The translations under genes were made by a program, and so were the position numbers. From Pyrrhosoma nymphula (lineage: Eukaryota; Arthropoda; Insecta; Odonata; Coenagrionidae): DNA of 64,000 nt. Position 1 is the stretch's first letter. Every line of letters starts with the position of its first letter. Location: assembly GCA_963573305.1 (NCBI GenBank), contig OY754335.1, positions 49,807,985-49,871,984 of the forward strand, written 5' to 3'. The notes below the pieces were generated by a model. The model was not told the DNA's origin. It saw nothing but the letters and a program-made list of their open reading frames with translations, and searched no databases. Of this stretch, positions 1 to 12,165 are shown piece after piece.

Positions 1-1528
1 ACTCGGTTGCAATAATACACCCGGACAGACAGACAGACATGACGGAAACCGAACTAATGAAAACGTGGTAAAAAATCGTCGAATTTGAATTTTGCAAAGC
101 TTTTTTTACGATCTGTAAACCGGTTCCATATATTGGCTACTGATACCTTCATTTTGCTTTGCAAGGTTTTTGCTTTAGGCATATTTTTCTGGTAATTAAC
201 TGTTTTATTTACTCACTTTATTCCACTGAATTTGCAGACGCGGACATTTGGGCCGTTTACCGGGAGAGACTCATTTGCGCCGCACGATTATTGTTCATCA
301 CCAGCCTGCGAAGGATTGTAACTAAGCTGCCTAATGAAGTGGATTGGATGTCTTCGTTCCCGCCAGCTTCTCCTCGTTGAAGGTCGATGGGTGTGAACAT
401 TGCAGTGAAGAACTCTGCAGAACCTGCTTACCCGGGAGGTGATCAGCTGTTGTTGCGGTGACGTCACCAACCAGATAACCTACGCTCACGGCGGCGCAGC
501 TTTTCTTAACATAAGAATTGAGTAAGTATTAATTTTCATATCACATTATGTGTACCTAGTTGTTTATAATTCGTAGGACTTGCATCGGACTTTGATGATT
601 TCTTATAGCTTCAATGATTTCTCCGATTCTAGTTCTCTGCCACATATAAAATATTTATAGTGCATAGCATAGCATAGCTGCATGTCATTAGAAGGGCAGG
701 TGTCAATTCCACGTGGGCTTAAAGTCTAAACGAAACCAGTGTAATGAGTATAGGAATTTTTTCACTGAATAACGATATTTATTTAATTTAGTGTCTGCTT
801 ACAGCAGTGACTGGGCTGAGAGAAGAAAGAGTGAGTTCAAATTTAAATTACAGCCTTATTTTTTATTAGTAGCGCCACGCGAGTTGATCATGCTGAATTG
901 TCAGATTGTCATTCCTATTTTCTACTTACTCTACCGCAATTTTCTGTAAACTAATGCATAAAAAATTGTGTATGTTTTTAGAAATTAGAGCCCTTTTTCA
1001 CAGTTACGATTTTTTAAAGTTGCGTTGCCTTTAGTTAAATTTGAGTTATGACATAGAAGACAGATTTATCGGTCTGAGTGATAAGTTTCAGATGTAACAT
1101 GTGTATGACAGATCGTTTTACTTCTAATTAAAGGAGTAACGTGAGTAAATTAAATTACGCTGTTGCATCTTTAAATATTATATGAATGTGCGCTGCAAAC
1201 TAGTGCGTATGGTGATTAAATAAAAATAGTGAACTGGCTGCTGAGGTTTTCACATTCACTTAAAGAATTTTTGTGCGAGAAAGCAGACAGTCATGCCAAT
1301 AATTTCTTTGCCTTTGTATGCAAAAAATCGAAACTTTGATTAACTACAGCGATCGTGTTATGAAGATCGTGCGTGGTATCGCGTTTCATTGGCTTTTAGT
1401 TTTTTTGCGAAAAATAAACTTTCAGGTGTATGTTTACGGAAGGTTTTTATTTTATGTTAGTATTTAGCAAATAAAAAGTGTCTCATAAAGAGGTTACGAA
1501 TGTTAATGAGAAATATATTCTAAAAGCC
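1..1528. other. AT-rich sequence, no gene seen
   Basis: No coding region, RNA gene or bounded repeat can be supported. There is a short GACA run near 25-40 and a short GCATA run near 660-675. The small open frames near 159-470 show no family resemblance. Confidence 0.5.
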
Positions 1529-1762
1529 TTAAGGCCGTTTTACACGAGTTACTTAATTGCACAATTTGAAGTAGCATCAGTTTTCGCAAATCAAGAATAA
1601 ATGCAAACTCTGAATTAGAGCAGGGGCTATGTTCCCATCTCTCGTCTATGCATTTGCGCATGCATTCTAGCAATTCACAGCTTTACACGTCGCAATTTTC
1701 AATGCCCACCAATACGTACAACAGATTGGTCAGTAAAGTGCTTCTTGTAAAACGGCCTTTAG
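1529..1762. mobile_element. Small TIR element (MITE-like)
   Basis: The ends form a terminal inverted repeat. The left end TAAGGCCGTTTTACA (1530-1544) faces TGTAAAACGGCCTTTA (1746-1761). The roughly 230 bp between them are non-coding and include alternating ATGCATTTGCGCATGCAT-like sequence. Size, inverted ends and lack of coding fit a non-autonomous DNA transposon. No target-site duplication could be assigned, so the superfamily is left open. Confidence 0.6.
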
Positions 1763-2789
1763 ACTAGGGGTGAATGGCAGGCGGTGAATTCAAACATTAC
1801 AGGTAACATGCTATGAAAATGCTAGAATCTATGACATTGTTACTCAGTATTAATATTTGGAGGTAAATAAATCCTTGCAGACAAAATACGCTATTTTTAT
1901 CATAGTATTCGTAATAATTTTCCGATATTCTATTTTTCTTATACATAATTAAGTAATGGATTAACTTACTTAACTCAGTTTAGCAATTTAATCTAGTTTT
2001 CAGTTCTCAATAGCTTGCTTGAACACCATTTATGCGAATACTTTTTATTATTGGGTATTGTCACATTTTAAGTGTGCTCAGTTATATTCCAATAACGAAC
2101 AGGATACTCTTAACATTGTGCAGTTGGGTTAATCGGAAATGACACAATGTATTGCAATTTGAAACGGAAACCTTCCCCTCACTAATTAATCATTATTGAT
2201 TGCTATTGTTTATGGTCAGCAAATCAATTGCAATTTGTTAATCATGGTTATAATTTAAGGTTTCTGAGCAGAAAATAAAACGAGATTACACAGAGCACAT
2301 TTTTCATTTATTCATTCAATTATTTATTTACGGGGGTAGGCCCAATTACAATAATCATGAACATAATTAAAACAAAAAATACTTAAGATAGTTGCGGAAC
2401 AATAGAGTATAAAATTCCAGAAAAATTCCATATTTATGTCATAATAATGAGTTTGCAAACATTGCCTAGTAATTTATGAAATAAGGTAACAATAAATTTG
2501 TATTTAAATATCAAAATTATAAATAAACACATATTGGCTAGTACAGTCAGTCTTTCATAAATTACCCTTAAATTGATTTAAGACATGGAAAAATCAGTGT
2601 TAAGCCCTAATTTATTGTAATTCCTCTGCATCCTAGATATAGGAGAGTTAAAAGCGTAATTTTTTTTATGATAGCAAAAACAAAGGGAAGTGAATTCCTA
2701 GAATTATGACAAGGTACATATATGGAAATTTACTAATTGAAGTAGCTAGGGACAATCGATGATATTGAGAATTGAACACTTAGTAACCC
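1763..2789. other. AT-rich sequence, no gene seen
   Basis: No coding or RNA signal is visible. The stretch is mostly AT-rich unique-looking sequence. Confidence 0.45.
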
Positions 2790-2912
2790 TTGAATTTTGA
2801 ATAAAAACACTTCGTAATCTTCCACAGATAAATCTGTAGAAGATTACTGTTTATATTCATTATGAATATCGACAACCTCCACCAGGTCCAGCCGGAAACA
2901 GTTAAATTTAAG
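2790..2912. mobile_element. Foldback relic related to the 62.7-63.2 kb HHR element
   Basis: A hairpin at 2814-2847 has 16-bp arms with one mismatch and a 2-nt loop. It is preceded by AATAAAAACACTTCGTA and followed by a tail ending in GTCCAGCCGGAAACAG and TTAAATTTA. The same order occurs in the bounded insertion at 62711-63172, which starts AATAAAAAACTTCGTA and ends GTCAAGCCGGAAACAATC then AAATTT. This copy has lost the internal hammerhead portion. No target duplication was found. Confidence 0.5.
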
Positions 2913-3481
2913 GAATGAAATATTAAGCTAGCAGCTGACATCTTACCATTTTCCGCTAACATTAGCACTCACCTGAAGCAGATGCACATGGGAGATATTT
3001 TAACACAGCGGCAGGCAGTCTCATTGGCTGTTTTAACCAAATTCTATTTTAATTCACAAATCTGCTGTTCATTCTGGAGCACTCAGCCCTCTTTCGAAAA
3101 TACTGATGGAAAAACACTTTTTGAATGAAGGTCGCAAGCAAAGTTTGTAATTTCTCGTCTCCTTCCAAATTAAGTTTCTTGTGCAAAACTCTAGCACGAA
3201 CGATTTCTTCTGATGCAAGTACACTCCTCTTTCTTCCAAGTGCACACTATGTAAATCTTGGCAAGTCACTTTCGTTGATATATCTTATCACTTAATATCT
3301 AGGATAATAATAATAGAATATTCTTAAAATTGTCTAGTTTCTTATGATATCCCATTGACTGGGAAACGAACTGAAATATTTCGTAAAAATCGCGCATTCC
3401 AGATTTCATAGATTTTCATTAATTTTTGGCGGGCTGTTAAAATTTAATAAAAACTTTTGAAAAAAAAACTTCAGTTTTACA

Positions 3482-4255
3482 TCACATGGACCTTCTAAAA
3501 TGTGGATTTATCATTCCCGGTATAAAATAAAAAAGTCGAAAATTGGACTTTTGGCCAGCTTTTTTCGATTTCATCCCACTGTGCGCTGTGTGTACATCAG
3601 GTGTTTTTCCAAAAAGATTTATTCCATATAATATTTGTGGAAGTTCCTTCATATTTAAAACAAGATAACCCAATCTCTTACGCCAAAAATTAATATAATC
3701 AATTTTATCATGGACACCAAAAACAAAATATTATTGTTCCTAAACTTAAGATTCAAGGCACAACTTATACAAACCCTGCTCCTAAGAGAAAGTAGCAATT
3801 AATTAACCATTAACTTTTACATCATTAGATTAGTAAAGCATTACTAAAAACAGCAGTTATACTTGCCTTGATGAGCTTACTGATGCTCAACAAATTAACA
3901 GTATAGTTTGGAACATATATCACATTACTCACCTCAGAAGCACCAGGAATATTTTCTAAATTAATATCTGCTCTACCTAAACCTTTCGCTTGCAGTTTCT
4001 CACTGTTGGCACAAGTTACTTTTACAACACATTTCACTGTGACCTTTAAAAATACCTCTGTTCGGTGTCATTTGGGCTACGACACTCGAAATGTCCACTT
4101 GGACGCATGTGGTCATGTATGAGAATAAGAAAAACTCTGAAATCCTCTGCTGTGGGCTTTTGTTTCTCACTTTTGTTAACTGCCATACCTTTCTCTATTT
4201 TTGGCTTATATTTTTCCCGCATATAATGTGTTGGCTTTTTCGATCTAGTTTTCAT
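3482..4255 (-). pseudogene. Copia (Ty1/copia) gag-protease-pre-integrase remnant
   Basis: Read on the minus strand from 4255 to 3482, the translated pieces follow the order of a Ty1/copia polyprotein. First comes a decayed zinc-knuckle region (KKPTHYMRE, with knuckle cysteines lost). Next is the protease neighbourhood (AQMTPNRGIF, without an intact DSG). Then comes the post-protease segment (EKLQAKGLG, SEVSNVIYVPN, TVNLLSISKL), and last the pre-integrase segment (NMKELPQIL, GKTPDVHTAH). Several frameshifts and stops separate them, so no functional protein is possible. No LTR was found. The plus-strand PLE fragment begins immediately beside it at about 4256. Family assignment is secure; exact ends are not. 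Confidence 0.75.
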
Positions 4256-4840
4256 TTCCTTGCCGATAAAATCCTGCCCCTACTGCCAATTACACCACTC
4301 AGACCAAAACCTACCACCCCGACAGACTCAACCTCGTTACCACATTCTTCCCTGGCTTCCATAAAATCAAAAACATCCTCCGAGACTTATACCTAATTTT
4401 AAAGAATTATAATTACACTTCCCTCCTATTACAATCATGCCCCACAGTATGTTTTAAGCGTCCCGGAAAGCTGCGTGACATCTTAAAATCCACGAAACCC
4501 ACCCTTCAACTGACCCTCTCCACATCTCTCTCAACTTGCAACCACCCTAGATGCAAATGCTGCTCCTTCCTCCGCTCATCTGCTACGCCCTCTTACAACT
4601 TATCTTCTTCAGTAGCCAACTGTACTTCCACCAATATCGTCCACCGTCTCTCATGTAATTTTGCCAAGCATATTATATTGGCGAGTGTACTACCACGCTC
4701 TCAATACGAATGAATGGGCACCACCACTCCACCTAATTCCCACCACTCCTTGAGCCGATTCCTAAACATACCGATTCCCATCGCAATACCACCCACAAAT
4801 GTTTCTCTCTCTATATATATATATTTGAAGCCCTCCACGA
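4256..4840 (+). pseudogene. Penelope-like element: RT C-terminus and GIY-YIG endonuclease fragment
   Basis: A cytosine-rich plus-strand frame from about 4260 gives motifs of the region between reverse transcriptase and endonuclease in Penelope-like elements: YHPDRLNLVTTFFPG, a KRPGKLRDIL block, and the cysteine-rich linker CNHPRCKCC. After about 4670 the frame shifts. The continuing frame carries YIGECTTTLSIRMNGHHHS, which matches the GIY-YIG endonuclease core (YIGE, then the arginine of RMNGH). A stop follows soon after. The RT catalytic part is missing, so this is a truncated, frameshifted 3' portion. PLEs are the retroelements known to carry hammerhead ribozymes in their terminal repeats, which links this fragment to the HHR foldbacks elsewhere in the window. 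Confidence 0.75.
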
Positions 4841-5032
4841 ATAGAGTATTTGCGTAAGTGAGGTATTTTGTTGAAATTTATTATAGCGACTAGAGTTTGG
4901 TTTCGAAATTCCACGTACGAAATACCAAGGTATAATTCCAACTAATTAATTTAGTCAATAGCTTTTAATATGCATTGTTTTAGCATCGAAATTGCCTAGG
5001 TCTAAACGCCCAACTATTGGTTCTTCGTAGTG

Positions 5033-5219
5033 TGACGTCATCTCCCATATTAGCAGAAGCGAAATAGCCTAGCTGTGCGTTGAGAGTGAAATAGTATTTG
5101 CGTTTTCGAAGTTATTTCGATATTTGCTAATTAATAGCTAAAGTTTCGTCCCCACGCTAAGACTACACAGTCACACAATCTCCAAATCAACAAATGGTCG
5201 ACTATGGGAGATGACGTCA
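5033..5219. repeat. 17-bp perfect inverted repeat pair around a 153-bp spacer
   Basis: TGACGTCATCTCCCATA at 5033-5049 is exactly complementary to 5203-5219. Each arm contains the palindrome TGACGTCA, a CRE-type octamer. Homology does not extend outward or inward, so a TIR element is possible but not shown. Confidence 0.5.
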
Positions 5220-5788
5220 GAGCCTACAAAACATGGCGGACCAGTGTTTCGGCGCAATAATAATTTATTAGATTATATTAGCTAATAAAAAATTAACGAA
5301 AAGCCTCTCGAGCGTCAGAATGAAAATTTAGTGTCTGAAGTAACGATAGATTTTATAGATGTCACTTCCCAAAAGTGTGCAAATACTCGATTCGCAATTA
5401 ACATCAAATTGAAGACTCGCGAGATGGTATACATTTGGATTTCAAGAGCATTAGAATCGCCCGGGCTAAATTTAGGCACTGACCAATAACCATCTCTCGC
5501 TCCCCACAAGTCACCTTTCCTTCTCCTTTTCCACCTAACCCCCACTCCCCGAGGTTGTCTCTTGCTATCGACGATCGCGGCTTGATCACCAAAAGGTCCT
5601 GTTCATTTATTGTGCGTTTCCTATACATTTCCGTGTGCCAGAGTTTTTAAAACTATATTTATGTTTTGATATTCACCGATTGGGTTTGTATTAGGGAATG
5701 TTCTCACCTTGTTCTCTAACTTCGATAAATGAGCGCCATCATATTGTAACATAACTTATCAGTTCATGTTGCCAGCAGGTTTGTGTTC

Positions 5789-6480
5789 TTAATGTTTAGT
5801 ACTAACGCGACATCTTTTGATCAAGGAATAATGCAATACTCCGTCAGAATAAATTAAATCTCTTTGAACGCACATTTGGAACCTGCGAATTTGCGTGTAC
5901 TTTCTTGTGACGGAAAAAATAAATAACCTAGACTTATATGTAGTGGGACTTATATTTAAGAAACAGGCAGATGTATATGCTGCCTCTCTCCTTTCTTCCT
6001 TGTGTATTTTCGAATCAAATATTAATGCTCTTGCGTTTTCCATTAAAGTATAGTTAAATATCTCAGTAGTACCGTTCAAATGAGGAGAATAAGTGATTTT
6101 ATATTGAAATACAATGCCCTTCTCTTTACCCCATTGTTTATAGGCAATTTTTTAGTGTTCACCACAATTATCACACCTAATTTTGGGTACTTTCCGACCA
6201 AAGTGAGTTTCTGCTCCACTTTAATGTTGTTCCAGATACACTGATATACAGATATAGGTCAGAAGGTGCACCACATAGAAATGTGTATAATCGTCCACTA
6301 ATGTTATAAAATATGAATTACCATCATCTGTAAAATGAACTATTAGTTCAACAATTTCTGAATGTATTATTTGCAAAAGTATTTTTCCTCTAGTCCGATA
6401 TGTAAACAAAGGTTGCCTCGACTGTTTCGCTTGTAAATTTTCTGTTTGTAAATTTACAATCCATTATCATGTTTCTCACT
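5789..6480 (-). pseudogene. Copia integrase-core remnant
   Basis: On the minus strand, from about 6480 down to 5789, frames read NLQAKQSRQP, LQIIHSEIV, FTDDGNSYFITLVDDYTHF and then NGTTEIFNYTLMENARALIF. These match the start and core of a copia integrase (the HSD, FVDD and NGTAERFN...L blocks). Frameshifts and stops break it into at least three pieces. It is on the same strand as the copia piece at 3482-4255 but lies upstream of it, although integrase should follow gag-protease. The two fragments also overlap slightly in content (pre-integrase boundary), so they are best read as two decayed copies, not one element. Confidence 0.72.
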
Positions 6481-9209
6481 CTCACGCACCACTTCAATGT
6501 ATTTATAGACCTTTACATTTTACACCCTTGTCGTATTCATAATCCTTAGACGACAATGCAGCGATCATCAGTTAAAGCATTCTGTCTTCCGTTTTTAAAA
6601 TCTTTCTCCAATTCGATGAACCCAATTCCCTTGGAATACTCTTATTGCGTCTTTTTTATGAGAAGTCCCGGCCTCTCAATCTGAATTCACATAAAACCAG
6701 GAATTTTTCAATCTTTCATTTTATCCTTCCGAGGATAACTCTCATCAATGTTTTCGACGCATGAGCTTTGAGATTGACGGAACTAAAATACTCTCGACTT
6801 ATAACCTGGGAATTACTCTTTTTGAAGTCATTGGCTTGTTCATCTTTGCTACTTGAGACAACTTTCTTGTTTTTAATGTGCCGTTCTTTAAAGTAACGTT
6901 CTGGAATTTATTAAGCATCTTAAGCTTGTCCTAGGTGTTTCTCCATTGGTCAAGTTTTACCGTACATTTTCCAGATTTGAGTATGTTTTTAACATATTGT
7001 ATCAGGATGCTATCAATTCATACATCTTTTTAATTGAGTTATTTATTTCACATCTACGCCTGTTTCTCAGTTGAAGTTTTCTCGGGTTTCCAACTGGTCC
7101 AAAAAGGTTGAGTTCAGATATCTTCTAATTGGTTAGTATTTTCCTTATTTCTTCATCTATTTCTCTATCAGTCGATTTGACTTTTCGCATTCAATAAAGC
7201 ATAATAAGGCTTCCATTTTTTTCTCGTCCCATTTTACAGCATCTACCAATTCTAATCCATGGTGCCACGTTCCACGTTCTCTCATACTTCGTATTACTTT
7301 CTCTTATCTTCGTTGCGAATGACATCTGCCTATTCATAATGGACTATATATTATTTAAATTTTCCTTCACTTAATATCCTTACCATCTTTCTCATGCCAT
7401 GTTAGAATTCTGCTCAGTCCTCATCATATCTCCACTTATAAACCTTCTTCTTTAAACCCATATCTATCTTGCATGAATTTTTTCTGCCTGTTTTATCATT
7501 TTGTCTATTTTGATATTCGGTTCTCTTATTGCCTTCGTGGTAAAATTAAATGGAAATCGGAGTATTGTAGATATTCATGGCTTTTTGCTAACCCAACGAG
7601 ATCATTTGGATAACGAATTTGTGACTCCTTCCATTATTCATTGTAAATTTAACTTTCAGTAATTATTGTACCTCCATTTACAATTTTCTTCTATTTTTTC
7701 TTCTCCCACGCATCTATATAATGAAAAAGCTAGTGACTACTACTTACACCTTTGTCAGATTTCAATGTTAATTTTTCATATTTTTCTTCAGTCTTCCATT
7801 ACTACCAAGTGACGAATTAGTTCTTATCTCTGAAGAACAATTCACCTTATTGCTGTCATTCTGAACCTAATATTACTCTACGCTACCGAAGTTCTCAAAT
7901 CCCAGGTGTAGACAGGATGTAAATTTTACGGTTTTTCTACGTGATTCTTCATTTATATCCATTGCTTTATGAAATACGGCTTTCCCTGCAACTCTGTTAT
8001 TCCTGGAGCTTTTTTGGTTACCAGCCATGTTTTCTTGCATTTGTCCTCCACATTTCAGCATATGATCCGTACATGAACTCCGTAAGCATATAAACAGATT
8101 CGATATTTAGTTTTGCACTACCACTGCAGTAGCGAACGCGCCACATATGGATTTCAGTGTGTAATACATTTGAGTTACTCTGGTTACCGTGAACCCCATT
8201 AAAGATTTTATTTCTGAAGAATGTTGAGGGCCCTCGACCCATTCTATACCGCTTCGAAGAGGTTTTCCATTTCATATGCTCTCATCATTCAGTCACTAAT
8301 TCTCATTCTAAACTTTGATTTTACTGAATTCCCGTCTAACCAATAATTGTCAAAGCTCTTTTGGAACAAATTTACTGTACCGTGAAAAAGTCATCCCATT
8401 TCACCAAATATTTGGAAGAAGTGAGTGTGGACAAAAATGGTTATCCAAATTTGGCCGTCGGACACTGGTTTAAGATATTTCCACAGCATTTACCATTGGA
8501 AACTTGCTAGGTTTTCTCATTAAAAGGGAGTTCCATAGTTGATACTCATTTTTTTACAAGGGATCAGCCATCATATGAGTCTCCATTCTTCCCAAGAGAT
8601 CTCTCCAAATGTAACTTCATCAGTCACCATTCCTCCACTTACTTACCGAGAGCTGAATTACACTTCTACAATTAATTTAATAGTATGGCTGCCTTTCTAA
8701 TGGGATTAGCTTAAAATATGGCAATTTAACCATTTGATATGTTGATTTCCATGCAGTATCACACTCAAACTTGAAAATATTTCAATGCACAAGGAAATAT
8801 GCATTTCTGAAAATTTCGGCTTTCGAATGCAAAACATTGTGACAGCACCGACAGTATTTTTGTGGAAAGCTTTTATTAGAGGTGTGAGTCACATCAAATA
8901 ATGTCCATAGCACAGATATTGTTAAGCTTTAACGTCATCAAAGGTAAAATAATTTGAAAGCGAGTATTTGTCGAAAATATTTACTCCAATTGTTATTCGA
9001 GCCGCAAAAGCTGACATGTCTAAAGTTTTTTATGTTACTTAATATACCTTTCGAGGCAAGGAATCAAAAATTTTGCAGCCATTATTGTCGGTGGCCCATG
9101 GATAACTTTGCTCCACGACTCCAGGGGACAGAAGTTGTCTTAAAAATTGATATTCATCAAATACCCCATATTACGGCTCAAAAAGTTCCATTTTAAAATG
9201 AAATTCACG
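6481..9209. other. Decayed sequence, possible older copia remains on the minus strand
   Basis: No feature can be supported. Short minus-strand frames around 6600-7050 and 7870-8275 are lysine-rich and could be very old retroelement gag, but no diagnostic motif survives. Confidence 0.3.
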
Positions 9210-10160
9210 GGTGGAAAATTCATCCACTCACGCAAAAAATACAAATTTACTGCTAATATAGCTTCAGTAGGCCGAAAAACTAATTATGTATGCGATACTA
9301 TCGAAATATCTTGCTCTAATCTTGACACTTTCTGGAATTAATCTCTGTGCATGCAACTTCTGGAGTCGTGCTAACCGCAAAGTTATTGAACTCGCTAAAA
9401 AATAAAACTATATCTCCACAAATTGCGGTTATGATCACCGCATTTCTTTTAACAGATAATGTTCTCATCACATTAATTCAATAAAAGTTTCACTACCGGG
9501 AAGCTTCTTAAATTGCCTCTACTGAAACTAGACGTGCCCGAACTAATTGAACGTTACACTGTTATCGTATGCACGGCTGTAGTAAACAAATACCATGTTG
9601 AAGCCGATACTCACACCGCAATTCATTCATTACTATTATGAAAACTGAGAAAACTCCCAAATGCCACTTATACTACCACAATAGAAATTAGAATGATGTA
9701 TTATATATATCGTGTATGCATACTTACTCTACTGGTTAACGAATAAACAATATTGATCATTAATGTAGTTGCGGTCATTTGTTGGTTTGCGAAGAATTAA
9801 TATGTCGTACATTAATTCTGTTACTGACCACCTAGTTAGCATGAATAACGAATTGTACTGGCTGTTGAACGCGGTAAAATTCAACTACAGTTGCAGAAGG
9901 TGGCCACCAGGGGAAGAACAGTATTGAAAATCAATTCTCCTCAAATATTTCACAGTTCATACATATGGAGTGCTTGCAAAATTGCGAAAATCCAATTATA
10001 TATGCAATACTATCGAAATATCCCGCTGTAATCTTGACACTATTTCTGGAATGAACCCCTATGCATGCAACTTACACCACGTTGAAGCTACACTTCTAAT
10101 GAACATAAAACGTGCACGGAACAAGACCATTGAGCTTACTACTGCAGTAAAACATTACTA
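9210..10160. repeat. Direct duplication of a roughly 110-bp module
   Basis: The segment near 9278-9370 (core ATACTATCGAAATATC, TCTAATCTTGACACT and TGCATGCAACTT) recurs at about 9985-10080 with moderate divergence. Both copies are in the same orientation, about 700 bp apart. Neither has a coding frame of known family. Origin unknown. Confidence 0.55.
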
Positions 10161-12060
10161 ATGAAAGTAAATTTCTTTAACTACAGATGGATTGCAGCAG
10201 AGGAAGAACTGAACGAGATGGAACAGAATAGCAGAATAAAACTGTTTATTTGTATTGTTATATCTACTGTTGCAATGCATGGTAATACAATAAAGGACAG
10301 CACGAAAATGATTATATGTTCCTCATTTAAATAATCAGCATAATCCAGCCGTGAGCCCCAAAATTTACGTTAAGTATTCCATACTTTCTTCAAAAACGAA
10401 CCCAGTATTTTCCTTATAATCTTCAATTTAATTATATTTCTTTTCATTCTTTTTACCCTTCGCGGTTTTTTATTTGTTATACGTAAAAAATATGTAATAC
10501 AATAAATAACTATGTAAAATAATATAAAAGTATTCTTTTCCTAACCCAAAAAATTCCATTGGTACAGATCCAAAATTTTGCTAAGTATTTCATATTCTCA
10601 CGAGCTCCAAATTTACGCTAAATACTGCATACTTTCATCAGATTCAAAATTACGCTTTTATTATTCTTTCCTTGTAATTATCATTAAAAGAATAATTATA
10701 TCATTTATTATTTCCCTTTTTCTCTTTGCTCATTCTTCGATCACCGGCGTTGCAGTCAGCGACCGTATGCCATTATATTGTAAGTCACTTCTTTGGTTTG
10801 ATAATGTTGACTGCAGTGAAGTGGCATTCTCTTCAATGATCTAAAGACTGGATTTGCAGGATCAGCAGCGTCAGGGGTTCATTTGCCACCCACGCTTTTA
10901 TCGTTAATGTTTTCGCAGCTGGTTGATACCCTGAAATGATAATTAAAGTAAATAAATATATGTTCAATGAAATGTTGAAATTGAATATTACATGGTTGGC
11001 TGATTATTTCGTAATCATGAAAATGGATAAAGGAAGCAAAGTATTTAAAATGTTTTTAAGTATTGTTTAACGTTATTACGATATATTTTAATTTACGTTT
11101 GGAACAGGAAAGCACACATTGACTGTTTGAGAAACACTGTACACATTCTCAGGAATGAGAATACAATGGAAACGCGTGAAGAATTAATTTACTCATTCAA
11201 TTTGCCGGCAAAGCACCGGAACTTTCATTAATGTACTGAGCGTTCATATTATGCACCGATTTCTTGAGCATGGAGCAAATTTCGTATGTTAGTATAAGGC
11301 AGAATGGCGATGTGGAAGAATAAGTTTAATAAATTAATTAATTTCAAGCGATTATTTCTTTGCTTGATGATGCAGGAGAATGGTTAAAGTTCTTGACTAC
11401 CACAAAATGGTTCGATTGAAAAGAAAAAATTAAATTTTAATTCTCTCATCTGAAATGAATCTCATTAGGGATGACTATGAATGTCGGTCTTCTGCCCGAT
11501 GATCACGTTGCACTTCATGACCTCCATGAGCTTTGAAGACTGGTAGTGAATTACTGTTACCCGACTTTCTAAGCTGACGGAAACCATGGGATCCGGAATG
11601 GCTAATTGCCTCTAAGAAACAGGTGATGGGGGATTTTTAGTAAAGGACAATACTTTAAACTCGAGGTCAAAGTGAAACTTAGTTTTGGAAATAAAAATTC
11701 ACCAATTAGTCGAAATTCGAAGGCAACGAAAGACTGCCTGAAAGGGGGCGTGCCCCCCTCTGAAGTCACAACTGCCTTCGAGAGCCAGCTGACTAGCCCA
11801 TGATGACGGGCTTGGGCACTACCGGTAGCGTACATGGAGAACTGCAAAATGAGGGACATATAATTGGTTCCTTGATGTTTATAGAGTGAAAAATCAAATA
11901 GGGGAATATTGATTTGTAGATATAAGAGGAAATATTACTATTTTCTTTATAAAAAGAAGCATAAGCGGGCAAACTGGATATTTATTTTACTTTATTTTTA
12001 TTTTCAATAACCACCGAAAACAGCACTCATTGGCCTTTATTTTGGGGTATTAACAATATC
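10161..12060. other. Non-coding, AT-rich; small degenerate repeats
   Basis: A short imperfect repeat (GAGCYCCAAATTTACGYTAA type) appears near 10351, 10567 and 10604. Nothing else could be identified. Confidence 0.35.
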
Positions 12061-12165
12061 AACAATGGAAGAGCACACACAACCATGCCCTGGGAAGTGA
12101 AAAATCCTCCCCGGGCGGGATTCGAACCCGCGACCTTTGGGTTAGCAGGCGAGGACGTTACTATG
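12061..12165 (-). mobile_element. tRNA-derived SINE fragment
   Basis: On the minus strand the box B sequence GGTTCGAATCC (12118-12128) sits in a T-arm stem CGCGGG/CCCGCC. Upstream is an anticodon-arm-like stretch. Downstream is a SINE-type body starting GGATTTTTCACTTCCC. The 5' half with box A is lost or unrecognisable. Absence of a full cloverleaf and presence of a downstream body argue against a functional tRNA. Confidence 0.6.

Noticed and set aside
3482..6480. Circularly permuted single copia element
   Set aside because: The two fragments overlap in content at the pre-integrase boundary, which fits two copies better.
7826..8240. CTGAAGA at 7831 and 8211 as further hammerhead box I
   Set aside because: No GAAAC and no stem II follow within the needed distance.
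12100..12160. Functional tRNA gene
   Set aside because: Only the T-arm half is tRNA-like; no acceptor stem, no box A, and a SINE-type body follows.
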